A stretch of 15,427 bases of DNA from JAQGMV01 sp046597455 (GCA_046597455.1 JBKJKJ010000269.1:1-15427), one strand, 5' to 3'. Shown: positions 1 through 7,332, counted from the stretch's first letter. Made by a program: numbers and translations. Notes: generated from the letters alone by a model not told the origin.

Positions 1-695
1 GCCTCGCCTTGCGGCCACGTCTCGTTCCCTTTCTCGCCGGGCCCGGCGGTGGTATGCCGCTTCCAGAGCTCCTTGCCGGTGGCCGGGTCGTAGCCTGCGA
101 CGAAACCGCGTACGCCGTACTCGCCACCGGTCATACCGGTGAGCAGCACGCCATTGACGACCGTAGGCGCACTGGTTATCGAATAGCCGTCTTTCCATTC
201 GGCGACTTTGGTTTTCCAGAGTTCCTTGCCGGTCTTGGCGTCCAGCGCGCGAAGGTGCGCGTCGAGAGAAGCGACATAAAGCTTGCCCTCATAAAGCGCG
301 ACCCCCCGGTTTGACAGGCCGCAGCACACGATACGCGCAGCCGCCGGATCCCAGTCGATGGCGTATTCCCAGAGTTGCCTGCCGGTACCGACGTCGATGG
401 CGACGACGCGCTTGACGTTCGCTGCATACAGTACGCCGTTGTAGACCAGCGGCTGGCCCTGTTCGCCGAGATCGTTGTTGAGCGATGCGCTCCACACCGG
501 CACGAGGCGCCTGACCGTGCTCTTGTTGATCTGGGTCAGCGGGCTGTAGCGCTGCTGGTGATAACCCATTCCATAAGTAAGCACGTTGTCCGTGCTGCCG
601 CCGTTGCTGTCGCGCGCCAGATCCTGCTGGGTCTGCGCGTAAGCACCCGTAACGAAAGCAGCGGCCACCGCCGCTGCGAGATATAGCGTTCTCAT
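1..695 (-). CDS. PQQ-dependent alcohol dehydrogenase (methanol/ethanol family), N-terminal part, cut by window edge
   Basis: Periplasmic quinoprotein that oxidises an alcohol with pyrroloquinoline quinone (PQQ) and a Ca2+ or lanthanide ion, passing electrons to a cytochrome c. Only the first 231 codons are here. The start is the ATG at 695-693, preceded by a near-perfect AAGGAGG four bases upstream. Residues 1-20 form a signal peptide ending AYA before QTQQD. Beta-propeller (W-motif) repeats are visible as DVGTGRQLWEY (101-111), LDAKTGKELW (151-160) and YDPATGKELW (202-211). The adjacent cysteines C124-C125 in RIVCCGLSNRG match the vicinal disulfide that packs on PQQ in this family. E78 lies in the conserved GEQGQPLV segment, and E192 in GGEYGVRG matches the family metal ligand. 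The aspartate that separates lanthanide from calcium enzymes lies beyond the edge, so the substrate and metal class cannot be read. It is divergent from a PqqU-like receptor. The family call is secure; the exact alcohol is unknown. Confidence 0.93.
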   Translation of the reverse strand, partial: MRTLYLAAAVAAAFVTGAYAQTQQDLARDSNGGSTDNVLTYGMGYHQQRYSPLTQINKSTVRRLVPVWSASLNNDLGEQGQPLVYNGVLYAANVKRVVAIDVGTGRQLWEYAIDWDPAAARIVCCGLSNRGVALYEGKLYVASLDAHLRALDAKTGKELWKTKVAEWKDGYSITSAPTVVNGVLLTGMTGGEYGVRGFVAGYDPATGKELWKRHTTAGPGEKGNETWPQGE

Positions 696-1036
696 ACACC
701 CTCCTTGGTTGACCCAGCTCCAATTGCTCCAGAGCCGAATGCAAAGGCTGAGCGCATTCCTTTTTGAGTAAGTGCCATTATGTGGAATGCAAATCGAGCG
801 GACCACTAAAAGCGTTCGCAATCGATCAATGCGTGCGGCGTCCATTACTTTAGCCGAGTTTGCCCGCGAGCGTCTAGGACGGCTGTGCGAAAAAGAGTTT
901 GGGGCGGCCTACTCAAGGCGCGAATCGCTTGCTAGACTATGTCCACAATACAAACGTTGCAGCAAACGCTGCCGGCGCAGGCCGGACCCGCGACAGGCAC
1001 CCCGGTTGTCGCGGCAGTCCCAGAAACGGAATTTCC
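696..1036. promoter_or_regulatory. Divergent intergenic region between the PQQ-dehydrogenase and the PqqU-like receptor
   Basis: About 340 bases with no convincing gene. It must hold the promoters of both divergent genes. The visible structure is a set of GAATGC repeats near 737-800 (listed separately), nearer the dehydrogenase. A TAGACT/GACTAT stretch at 933-940 is a possible -10 for the receptor, but it has no good -35. I found no sigma-54 -24/-12 pair: the TGGCAC on the minus strand near 777-772 lacks the TTGC partner. No terminator-like hairpin is visible. Confidence 0.5.
737..800. repeat. Triple GAATGC motif, candidate operator
   Basis: Two direct copies of GAATGCAAA followed by GAGCG occur at 737-754 (four-base gap GGCT) and 785-800 (two-base gap TC). 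An inverted copy, GCATTCC at 754-760, forms a 7-bp dyad with GGAATGC at 784-790. The two dyad halves are 30 bp apart centre to centre, close to three helical turns. Such spacing suits a looping or multi-dimer regulator, but this is inference; no known regulator motif was recognised. The cluster lies 42-105 bp upstream of the dehydrogenase start. Confidence 0.4.
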
Positions 1037-3148
1037 ATGAAGCGTTTTGCAAGCCCCGGTTCGGTGCTCGCCTCTCTCGCCGCCGGCCTGCTCGGGGCGC
1101 CGATCGCTGCGGCCCAGGATCAGTCCGCGCCCGCGGTGCTTCCCGGTGTGACGGTGAGCGCCACGCGAGTCGAGCGCGAAAGCTTCGATTTGCCCGTGTC
1201 CATCGACACCGTCGACGCGAAGACCATCCGGGAAGACCGGCCGGGCGTGAATCTTTCCGAATCGCTAAACGCCGTTCCCGGCATCGTCGTCCAGAACCGC
1301 CAGAACTACGCCCAGGATCTGCAGATCTCCTCGCGCGGATTCGGCGCGCGCTCGGCTTTCGGCGTGCGGGGTCTGCGGCTCATCGCCGACGGCATACCCG
1401 CCACCATGCCCGACGGCCAGAGCCAGGCGGCGTCTTTCAGCCTGGACAGTGCAGAACGCATCGAAGTACTGCGCGGCCCGTTCGCCTCGATGTACGGCAA
1501 TGCGGCCGGCGGCGTCATCCAGATCTTCACGGCTGACGGTCCCCCGCAGCCGACCCTGACCAGCCGTTTCGAGGCCGGGAGCTACGGCACGACGAAATGG
1601 ACGCTCGGGGCCGGGGGCCAAATCGGACGGCTAAACGCCAACGCCGTGACGAGTGTGTTTCGCACCGGCGGTTACCGCGAGCACAGCGCCGCGCGCCGCG
1701 AGCACTCCCACGCCAAGTTCAAGCTCGACGCGGGTAGCGGCGGCACGTTCACGCTCGTGGCCGACGTCTTCGACCAGCCCGAAACGCAGGATCCGCTGGG
1801 CCTGACTGCGGCCCAGGTTGCACAGAACCGCCGGCAGCCGGGCACCAATGCGCTCGCGTTCGACACTCGCAAAAGCGTGTCGCAGAACCAGATCGGGCTG
1901 GTGCACGATTTCAAGATCGGTCCGCGCGATTCGCTGCAGGCGCGCGTGTATGCAGGCGACCGGCAGGTCACTCAGCACTTGGCCATACCGCTCGCAGCCC
2001 AGGCTGCGGCGACAGCCTCGGGCGGCGTCGTCGATCTCGATCGCGGATTCGGCGGCGCAGGCGTGCGGTGGAGTCACGCTGGGGCCCTCGCCGGCACGCC
2101 GCTCGACGTGCACGTCGGCCTCGACTTCGAGCGCATGGCCGAGCGCCGGCGCGGCTTCATCAATAATTTGGGCACGACAGGCGCGCTCAAACGCGACGAG
2201 GACGACACGGTGCGCAGCACCGACGTTTACGCCCAGGCCGAATGGCATCCGTGGGAACGGTTGCTCGTGATGGCGGGTGTGCGCCACAGCCGGGTGCGCT
2301 TCGAGTCACGGGACTATTTCGTCGCAGCCGGCAATCCCGACGACAGCGGATCGACGCGCTACGTGCGAACTTCACCCGTCGCCGGTGCGACTTTCGAGGT
2401 CTCCCCCCGGATCAAGGTTTATGCGAACGCGGGCAAAGGCTTCGAGACACCCACTTTCGCCGAGCTCGCCTATCGAACCGACAGCAGCCCGGGGCTCAAT
2501 TTCGGACTGCGCCCGGCACTGAGCACCCATTACGAGATCGGCACCAAGATCAAGATCACCGAGAAAAGCCGGGCTACGCTTGCGGTCTATCGTGTCAATG
2601 TCGCCGACGAGATCGTCGTCGCCAGCAACATCGGCGGCCGCACCACGTTCAAGAACGCCCCACACACCCGCCGCGAAGGCCTTGAGCTCGGGTGGCAGGG
2701 CGAATTCGGAAAGGGTTTCGAAGCCGCCGTCGCCTACACCCACCTGTATGCGCGCTTCACCGACCCTTTCACCAGCGGCACACCGCCGGTGGCTGTCCGA
2801 GCCGGGAACCGTCTACCGGGCGTCCCCGCGGACACTCTTTATGGCGAGCTCGTATGGCGGCATCGTGCGAGCGGCTTTCACGTCGGCGCCGAAGTGCGCC
2901 ATAACTCAAAAGTTTTTGTGGATGACGCCAACAGTGCCGCTGCGGGGACATACACCGTTGCGAACCTGCGTGCCGGTTTTCAGCAGCGCACCCGCCAGTG
3001 GCGTTTCACCGAATTCGTGCGCGTCGACAATGTAGCGGACCGGCAATACATCGGCTCGGTCATCGTCGCAGCCGGCAGCGCCCAGTTCTACGAGCCGGCG
3101 CCCGGTCGCAACTGGCTGGTGGGCGTCTCCGGACAATTTACGTTCTGA
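1037..3148 (+). CDS. pqqU: TonB-dependent outer-membrane receptor, PqqU (YncD)-like, probable PQQ importer
   Basis: 703-residue outer-membrane transporter energised by TonB-ExbBD. The start is the ATG at 1037, which gives a signal peptide (1-26, cleaved in AIAAA/QDQ); the upstream reading frame has no signal sequence. A TonB box-like GVTVSA lies at 37-42 and the plug domain at about 48-167. A 22-strand beta-barrel follows, ending in aromatic F703. From memory, it shares long stretches with E. coli PqqU/YncD: VQNRQNYAQDLQ (85-96), RGFG, DGIPATMPDGQ (118-128), RIEVLRGPF, GKGFETPT, DEIVV with SGGRTT-like IGGRTT, and the C-terminal YIGSVIV and YEPAPGRN. PqqU imports PQQ in E. coli. Divergence from a PQQ-dependent dehydrogenase fits that role. 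It could still be a close relative with another substrate. The ribosome-binding site is weak (GGAA). Confidence 0.85.
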   Translation: MKRFASPGSVLASLAAGLLGAPIAAAQDQSAPAVLPGVTVSATRVERESFDLPVSIDTVDAKTIREDRPGVNLSESLNAVPGIVVQNRQNYAQDLQISSRGFGARSAFGVRGLRLIADGIPATMPDGQSQAASFSLDSAERIEVLRGPFASMYGNAAGGVIQIFTADGPPQPTLTSRFEAGSYGTTKWTLGAGGQIGRLNANAVTSVFRTGGYREHSAARREHSHAKFKLDAGSGGTFTLVADVFDQPETQDPLGLTAAQVAQNRRQPGTNALAFDTRKSVSQNQIGLVHDFKIGPRDSLQARVYAGDRQVTQHLAIPLAAQAAATASGGVVDLDRGFGGAGVRWSHAGALAGTPLDVHVGLDFERMAERRRGFINNLGTTGALKRDEDDTVRSTDVYAQAEWHPWERLLVMAGVRHSRVRFESRDYFVAAGNPDDSGSTRYVRTSPVAGATFEVSPRIKVYANAGKGFETPTFAELAYRTDSSPGLNFGLRPALSTHYEIGTKIKITEKSRATLAVYRVNVADEIVVASNIGGRTTFKNAPHTRREGLELGWQGEFGKGFEAAVAYTHLYARFTDPFTSGTPPVAVRAGNRLPGVPADTLYGELVWRHRASGFHVGAEVRHNSKVFVDDANSAAAGTYTVANLRAGFQQRTRQWRFTEFVRVDNVADRQYIGSVIVAAGSAQFYEPAPGRNWLVGVSGQFTF

Positions 3149-3264
3149 GAAACTGCGGGAATCGGACCGGCGAGACCCTATACTTGGCACGTCGGGCGCG
3201 AATTCGGAGCGCAGCCTCGCTGCCTCGCGCAAGGCCCGGCCAGCAGCGGATTCAAACCAAGCAC

Positions 3265-3468
3265 ATGATCACGATCACCCTCAACGGCGAGAATCGCGCG
3301 TTCGATGGCCCGCTGGCGGTCGCACAGCTCGTCGAGCAACTCGGCCTCGCAGGCAAACGTATTGCCGTCGAGCGCAATGGCGAAATCGTTCCGCGCAGCC
3401 AGTTCGCGACCCACTCGATCGCCGACGGCGACCGGCTCGAAGTCGTCGTCGCTGTCGGCGGCGGCTGA
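3265..3468 (+). CDS. thiS: ThiS sulfur-carrier protein for thiazole synthesis
   Basis: 67-residue ubiquitin-like protein. Its C-terminal glycine is adenylated by ThiF and converted to thiocarboxylate, and it donates sulfur to ThiG for the thiazole ring of thiamine. The sequence shows MITITLNGE at the N-terminus, the family signature AVERNGEIVPR (34-44), DGDRLEVVVAV near the end, and the required C-terminal Gly-Gly (ends GGG). The length is normal. The chosen ATG at 3265 gives the standard ThiS N-terminus; the reading frame extends upstream without homology. The 116 bases after the pqqU stop contain TATACT at 3179-3184, a fair -10 without a good -35, so a promoter here is possible but weak. 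A Bug binding protein separates it from thiG, its usual partner. Confidence 0.95.
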   Translation: MITITLNGENRAFDGPLAVAQLVEQLGLAGKRIAVERNGEIVPRSQFATHSIADGDRLEVVVAVGGG

Positions 3469-3539
3469 CGGTCGTGCATGGTGCCCGGCACTTACAGTTC
3501 GAATCCAATAAACAAGCGGCCCCGGCCCGGAGGATGGAA

Positions 3540-4499
3540 GTGATCAGAAACACGCTTATTGCGGTTGCGCTCGCGGCATTGTCGGGAACCGCGGCTTCAC
3601 AGCAGTATCCTCAGCGCCCGGTGCGCATGGTCGTGCCGCTCACGCCGGCGTCCGGCGCGGACATCGCCGGGCGCATCGTCGGCCGCCAGCTCGGAGAGGC
3701 GTGGAAGCAGACGGTCGTCGTCGACAACCGCCCCGGTGCCGGCGGTCAGATCGGCACCCAGCTCGTGGTGCGCTCGGCGCCCGACGGCTATACGCTGCTC
3801 GTGCAGTCTTCGTCGCACGCCGTCAATCCTTCGATCTACAAACACCTCCCCTACGATTCAATGAAAGACCTCGTGGACGTGGCGCTGCTCGGCTCGACGC
3901 CGTACGCCATGGTGACCGCGCCTTCCGGCCCCTATCGCCCGCTCAAGGCGTTGATCGATGCCGCGAAGGCCAAGCCCGGCGAAATCCCGTTCGCATCGGC
4001 CGGCGTGGGGACTTCGACGCATCTCACCGGAGAATTTTTCGCCCAGAGCGCAGGCGTGAAGCTCATACACGTCCCGTTCAAAGGCTCGGCCGAAGCGCTG
4101 CAGGACGTCGCCGCCGGCCGCGTTGCGTTCTACATGGCGCCGGTGAACACGTCGATCGGGCTGATCAAGGACAACCGGGTGACGGTCCTGGGCGTCGCCA
4201 ACGCGAAACGCATCAGCATGCTGCCCAACGTGCCGACCATCGCCGAACAGGGCCTGCCGGGTTTCGAAATGGAGGTGTGGTTCGGCCTGTGGGCCCCGGC
4301 GGCCACGCCGCGACCCCTGCTGCAAAAACTCGCGGGCGACATCCGCACGGCGCTGGCTGCGCCGGAGCTGCGCGACCAGTATGCGAAACTCGGGATCGAT
4401 CCTGGAAACCTGTTTCTCGACGATTTCGCCCGCTTCGTGCGTGCTGAAGTGGCCAAGTACGAAAAAGTCGTGAAGCGCGCCGACATCCAGCCGATGTAG
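3540..4499 (+). CDS. Bug-family (TctC-like) periplasmic substrate-binding protein, between thiS and thiG
   Basis: 319-residue extracytoplasmic solute receptor of the tripartite tricarboxylate transporter (Bug) family. GTG at 3540 is preferred: GGAGG ends six bases before it, whereas the in-frame ATG at 3534 directly abuts that site. The signal peptide is 1-20 (ending TAAS before QQYPQRPV). Family marks are VVVDNRPGAGGQIGT (59-73), APDGYTLL (80-87), HVPFKGSAEALQDVAAGRV (177-195) and LPNVPTIAEQGLPGFE. The usual VPFxPGGxxD ligand loop reads VPLTPASGADIAGR (32-45), with D41 kept. No TctA/TctB membrane genes are adjacent, which is common for orphan Bugs in Burkholderiales. Known Bug ligands are carboxylates, amino acids and nicotinate-type compounds; the ligand here cannot be read. 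Its position between thiS and thiG is unusual. Confidence 0.92.
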   Translation: MIRNTLIAVALAALSGTAASQQYPQRPVRMVVPLTPASGADIAGRIVGRQLGEAWKQTVVVDNRPGAGGQIGTQLVVRSAPDGYTLLVQSSSHAVNPSIYKHLPYDSMKDLVDVALLGSTPYAMVTAPSGPYRPLKALIDAAKAKPGEIPFASAGVGTSTHLTGEFFAQSAGVKLIHVPFKGSAEALQDVAAGRVAFYMAPVNTSIGLIKDNRVTVLGVANAKRISMLPNVPTIAEQGLPGFEMEVWFGLWAPAATPRPLLQKLAGDIRTALAAPELRDQYAKLGIDPGNLFLDDFARFVRAEVAKYEKVVKRADIQPM

Positions 4500-4514
4500 G
4501 CGCCGCCCGCGTCG

Positions 4515-4540
4515 CGCGCAATGACGCGAATCATTGCGCG
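4515..4540 (+). other. Perfect 10-bp hairpin between the Bug gene and thiG
   Basis: CGCGCAATGA (4515-4524), a six-base loop CGCGAA, then TCATTGCGCG (4531-4540): all ten pairs match. It lies 16 bases after the Bug stop and 50 bases before the thiG ATG. No T-run follows on the plus strand, so it is not a classical terminator. An mRNA-stabilising or processing hairpin, a REP-like element or a protein-binding dyad are possible. Confidence 0.6.
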
Positions 4541-4590
4541 GCGCCGCAGGCGCGTGCAGACTTTCTTCTCCTGACAGGGACTGCAAAATC

Positions 4591-5397
4591 ATGAAACCCC
4601 ATGAAAATCTCGATCCGCTGGTCATCGCCGGCAAGCCTTACGGCTCGCGCCTGCTGGTCGGCACCGGCAAGTACAAGGATTTCGGCGAGACTCGGGCCGC
4701 GGTGGAAGCGAGCGGCGCGCAAATCGTCACGGTGGCAATCCGCCGCACCAACATCGGCCAGAATCCGAACGAGCCGAGCCTGCTCGACGCCATCCCGCTT
4801 TCGCAATACACTTTGTTGCCGAACACGGCAGGCTGTTATACCGCGGACGATGCGGTGAGGACGCTGCGGCTCGCGCGCGAGCTTCTGGACGGTCACGAGC
4901 TCGTCAAGCTAGAAGTCCTTGGCGACCCGCGCACCCTTTATCCCAACGTGGTCGAAACGATCAGCGCGGCGAAAACCCTCGTCGCCGACGGCTTCAAAGT
5001 GATGGTGTACACGTCCGACGACCCGATCATCGCCAAGCAGCTCGAAGACATCGGTTGCGTGGCCATCATGCCGCTCGCCTCGCTGATCGGCTCCGGCATG
5101 GGGATACTCAATCCCTGGAACCTGCAGATCATCATCGAAAGCGCGAAAGTTCCGGTGCTGGTCGACGCTGGCGTAGGCACCGCTTCGGACGCCGCGATTG
5201 CAATGGAGCTCGGCTGCGACGGCATCCTGATGAATACGGCGATCGCAGCGGCGAAGAATCCGGTGTTGATGGCCGGCGCGATGAAAAAAGCGGTCGAAGC
5301 CGGGCGCGACGCTTTTCTTGCCGGGCGCATGCCGAAGAAGCTGTACTCCGGAGCGCCGAGCTCGCCGACGGCGGGTCTGATCACGCCGGGCACCTGA
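4591..5397 (+). CDS. thiG: ThiG thiazole synthase
   Basis: 268-residue cytoplasmic TIM-barrel enzyme. It joins 1-deoxy-D-xylulose 5-phosphate, dehydroglycine (or iminoacetate) and the ThiS thiocarboxylate sulfur into the thiazole phosphate of thiamine. Visible family blocks are GSRLLVGTGKYKD (18-30), AIRRTNIGQ (49-57), LPNTAGCYTADDAVR (76-90) and VKLEVLGDP (105-113), where K106 is the Schiff-base lysine. Others are PLASLIGSGMG (161-171), VDAGVGTASDAA at the phosphate site (191-202), GCDGILMNTAIA and a SGAPSSPTAG tail. The length is typical. ATG 4591 is chosen because homology begins there; upstream in-frame codons run through the 4515-4540 hairpin. The ribosome-binding site CAGGGA is about ten bases away. 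It is followed by a strong hairpin and then trmB. Confidence 0.97.
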   Translation: MKPHENLDPLVIAGKPYGSRLLVGTGKYKDFGETRAAVEASGAQIVTVAIRRTNIGQNPNEPSLLDAIPLSQYTLLPNTAGCYTADDAVRTLRLARELLDGHELVKLEVLGDPRTLYPNVVETISAAKTLVADGFKVMVYTSDDPIIAKQLEDIGCVAIMPLASLIGSGMGILNPWNLQIIIESAKVPVLVDAGVGTASDAAIAMELGCDGILMNTAIAAAKNPVLMAGAMKKAVEAGRDAFLAGRMPKKLYSGAPSSPTAGLITPGT

Positions 5398-5406
5398 AAC
5401 CCTCCC

Positions 5407-5433
5407 CATCGTTTCCCCCAGCGGGAAACGATG
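5407..5433 (+). other. Perfect 11-bp hairpin just after thiG, terminator-like but without T-run
   Basis: CATCGTTTCCC (5407-5417), loop CCAGC, GGGAAACGATG (5423-5433); every base pairs. It starts nine bases after the thiG stop. The following bases are C-rich rather than T-rich, so it is not a standard intrinsic terminator. It may stabilise the thiG mRNA 3' end or attenuate read-through. It buries an ATG at 5431-5433 that is in frame with trmB, which speaks against that ATG as the trmB start. Confidence 0.6.
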
Positions 5434-5493
5434 CTCACCGGCCCTCCCCCGTCAAAACAGAAGACAGCGACGCGGTGGGCGCATTCATCGACC

Positions 5494-6168
5494 ATGCCGC
5501 CCACCCATCCTCACATTCGCAGTTACGTGCTGCGCCAGGGACGCGTCTCGAATGCCCAGCGCCGCGCCCACGAGTCGCTGCTGCCGCGCCTGGGCATCGA
5601 ATACTCGGCGTCTGCGCTCGATCTGGACAGCGCTTTCGGACGCGCCGCCCCGCACATACTCGAAATCGGCTTCGGCATGGGCGAGACCACGGCGGCGATC
5701 GCAGCGGCACATCCGGACAACGACTATCTCGCACTCGAAGTCCATACGCCGGGTGTCGGCAGCCTGCTCAAGCAGATCGATGAACAGGGACTCGCCAACG
5801 TTCGCATCATCCAGCACGATGCCGTCGACGTGCTCGAGCACATGATCGCGCCGGACATTTTTGCCGGCGCACACGTTTTCTTCCCGGACCCGTGGCCCAA
5901 GAAGCGCCAGCAGAAGCGTCGGCTGCTGCAGCCGCCCCTGGTCAGCCTGCTCGCGTCGCGCCTGAAACCGGGCGGCTACCTGCATGTCGCCACCGACTGG
6001 GAAGACTACGCGCAGCAGATCCTGGCGGTGTTGAGCGCCGAGCCCCTGCTACAGAACACCGCCGAAGGCTACGCGCCGCGTCCGGATTATCGACCGCTCA
6101 CCAAGTTCGAGCAGCGCGGGCTGAAGCTCGGCCACGGCGTCTGGGACATCGTCTTCCGCCGCCGCTAG
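5494..6168 (+). CDS. trmB: tRNA (guanine-N7-)-methyltransferase TrmB
   Basis: 224-residue SAM-dependent enzyme that makes 7-methylguanosine at position 46 of tRNA. Blocks in order: RSYVLRQGRVSNAQ (9-22), SAM loop LEIGFGMGETTA (56-67), LEVHTPGVGSLL (81-92), HDAVDVL, FFPDPWPKKRQQKRRLLQ (129-146), ATDWEDYA (166-173) and the C-terminal TKFEQRGLKLGHGVWD (203-218). ATG 5494 is chosen as the one nearest the start of homology. It has no clear ribosome-binding site. An in-frame ATG at 5431 would add 21 residues, but they are low-complexity and that ATG sits in a hairpin stem. The real start is therefore somewhat uncertain. It follows thiG in the same direction after 96 bases and converges with the next gene. 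Confidence 0.95.
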   Translation: MPPTHPHIRSYVLRQGRVSNAQRRAHESLLPRLGIEYSASALDLDSAFGRAAPHILEIGFGMGETTAAIAAAHPDNDYLALEVHTPGVGSLLKQIDEQGLANVRIIQHDAVDVLEHMIAPDIFAGAHVFFPDPWPKKRQQKRRLLQPPLVSLLASRLKPGGYLHVATDWEDYAQQILAVLSAEPLLQNTAEGYAPRPDYRPLTKFEQRGLKLGHGVWDIVFRRR

Positions 6169-6178
6169 CGCCTGCATT

Positions 6179-6208
6179 AAAAAGAAAGGAGGCACCGAAG
6201 TCACCTCC
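6179..6208 (-). terminator. Rho-independent terminator-like hairpin for the minus-strand Bug gene
   Basis: Read on the minus strand: GGAGG (6208-6204), an interior containing a C(TTCG)G tetraloop, CCTCC (6192-6188), then TTTCTTTTT (6187-6179). The outer stem is 5 bp, then a small asymmetric bulge and two pairs closing a UUCG tetraloop. It lies about 57 bases after the Bug stop, in the trmB/Bug convergent gap. It has no T-run in the plus direction, so it should serve the minus-strand gene. No separate trmB terminator was seen. Confidence 0.65.
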
Positions 6209-6265
6209 GATACCCCCTCGTCCAGCCGTTACCGGGGCCGCCTTATCGGCAGCAATTGGTGCCGT

Positions 6266-7237
6266 CTATTCCAGCTTGATGTCCGCCTCGCGAATCAGCT
6301 TGCCCCATTTGGCGCGTTCGGCGTCCATGAACTTGCCGAACTGCTCCGGCGTGCTCGACACGGCTTCCACACCGAACACAGCCATTTTTTCCTTCACGTC
6401 GGCAAGCGCCAAGACCTTGACCAGATCCGCGTTGACCTTGTCGATCAGCGGGCGTGGCACGCCGGTGGGGAACAGGATGCCCCACCAGTTCGACGCCGAA
6501 AAACCCTTGAGCCCTTCTTCGGTGAGCGTCGGCAGCTCGGGCATGAAAGGCGAGCGCTTCTCGCTGGTCACCGCGAGTGCGCGAAGCTTTCCGCTTTTCA
6601 TGTTGGACATCGCCGGAGCGGCGTCGGCAATCACCATGCTGATCTGGTTGCCCATGAGCTCGGTGATCCACTGCGAGCCGCCTTTATAGTTGATCGCTAC
6701 GATGTCGACTCCGGCTTGCCGCTTGAAAAGTTCTCCGGCCAGATGCGACATGCTTCCGGCGCCGCTCGTGCCGAAGGTGATCTTGCCGGGCTGGGCTTTG
6801 GCCAGCGCGATCAGCTCCTTGGTCGACTTGGCGGGCGAAGCAACGTTCACGACGAGGATGTTGGCCCCGATCGTGATCATGGACACCGGAACGAACTCCT
6901 TCTGCACGTCGTAACTCACTTTCTGGAGCAGCGGATTGGCGACGACCGGACCGAAATTGCCGAGCAGCATGGTGTAGCCGTCCGCCGGCTGCTTCGACGC
7001 ATACTCCATGCCGATTGCACCGGCGGCACCCGGCTTCGATTCGACCATGCACTGCTGCCCCCAGGCTTCCGTCAACTTCTGCCCGATGATGCGGGCCATG
7101 ACGTCCGAGCTGCCGCCACCGGGATAGGTCACGACAAATTTGACCGTCTTGTTGGGATAGCTTTGCGCGTGCACGGCGCCACCGGACAGCGCCGCTGTGG
7201 CCGCCACACAGGCGAGCCATCTTGTTGCATGTATCAC
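6266..7237 (-). CDS. Bug-family (TctC-like) periplasmic substrate-binding protein
   Basis: 323-residue orphan solute receptor, the second Bug protein in the window. It starts with GTG at 7237, six bases after a strong GGAGGAGG (7251-7244). The signal peptide is 1-24 (AVHA before QSYPNKTV). Family marks are FVVTYPGGGSSDVMARI (34-50) with the ligand-loop D45, MVESKPGAAGAIG (64-76), PADGYTML, GTSGAGSMSHLAGELF, YKGGSQ and MPELPTLTEEGLKGF. The N-terminal loop has the canonical PGGGSSD form, unlike the other Bug protein, so they probably bind different ligands. It has its own promoter-like sequence at 7333-7360 and a terminator-like hairpin at 6179-6208, so it looks like a single-gene transcript. 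No transporter membrane subunits are adjacent. The ligand is unknown. Confidence 0.93.
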   Translation of the reverse strand: MIHATRWLACVAATAALSGGAVHAQSYPNKTVKFVVTYPGGGSSDVMARIIGQKLTEAWGQQCMVESKPGAAGAIGMEYASKQPADGYTMLLGNFGPVVANPLLQKVSYDVQKEFVPVSMITIGANILVVNVASPAKSTKELIALAKAQPGKITFGTSGAGSMSHLAGELFKRQAGVDIVAINYKGGSQWITELMGNQISMVIADAAPAMSNMKSGKLRALAVTSEKRSPFMPELPTLTEEGLKGFSASNWWGILFPTGVPRPLIDKVNADLVKVLALADVKEKMAVFGVEAVSSTPEQFGKFMDAERAKWGKLIREADIKLE

Positions 7238-7332
7238 TGGAAACCTCCTCCGAAGTTGATGCCGCTGCGCCTGATGACCTGACTCTTATCTTCGCGTGCC
7301 GGCCGCGTGGCACACGCGCACAGCGGTGAGCC

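Noticed and set aside
771..780. TGGCAC on the minus strand as a possible sigma-54 promoter for the dehydrogenase.
   Set aside because: The -12 TTGC element is missing at the required spacing.
3145..3264. CTGAGA at the pqqU stop followed by an ACCCT, suggesting a TPP riboswitch before thiS.
   Set aside because: The conserved GAACCTGAT core and the CCAGCG/GGGAA closing parts are absent, and the aptamer would overlap pqqU coding sequence.
5431..5493. Longer trmB starting at ATG 5431.
   Set aside because: The extra 21 residues do not resemble TrmB, and the ATG is inside a perfect hairpin stem. Kept only as an alternative.
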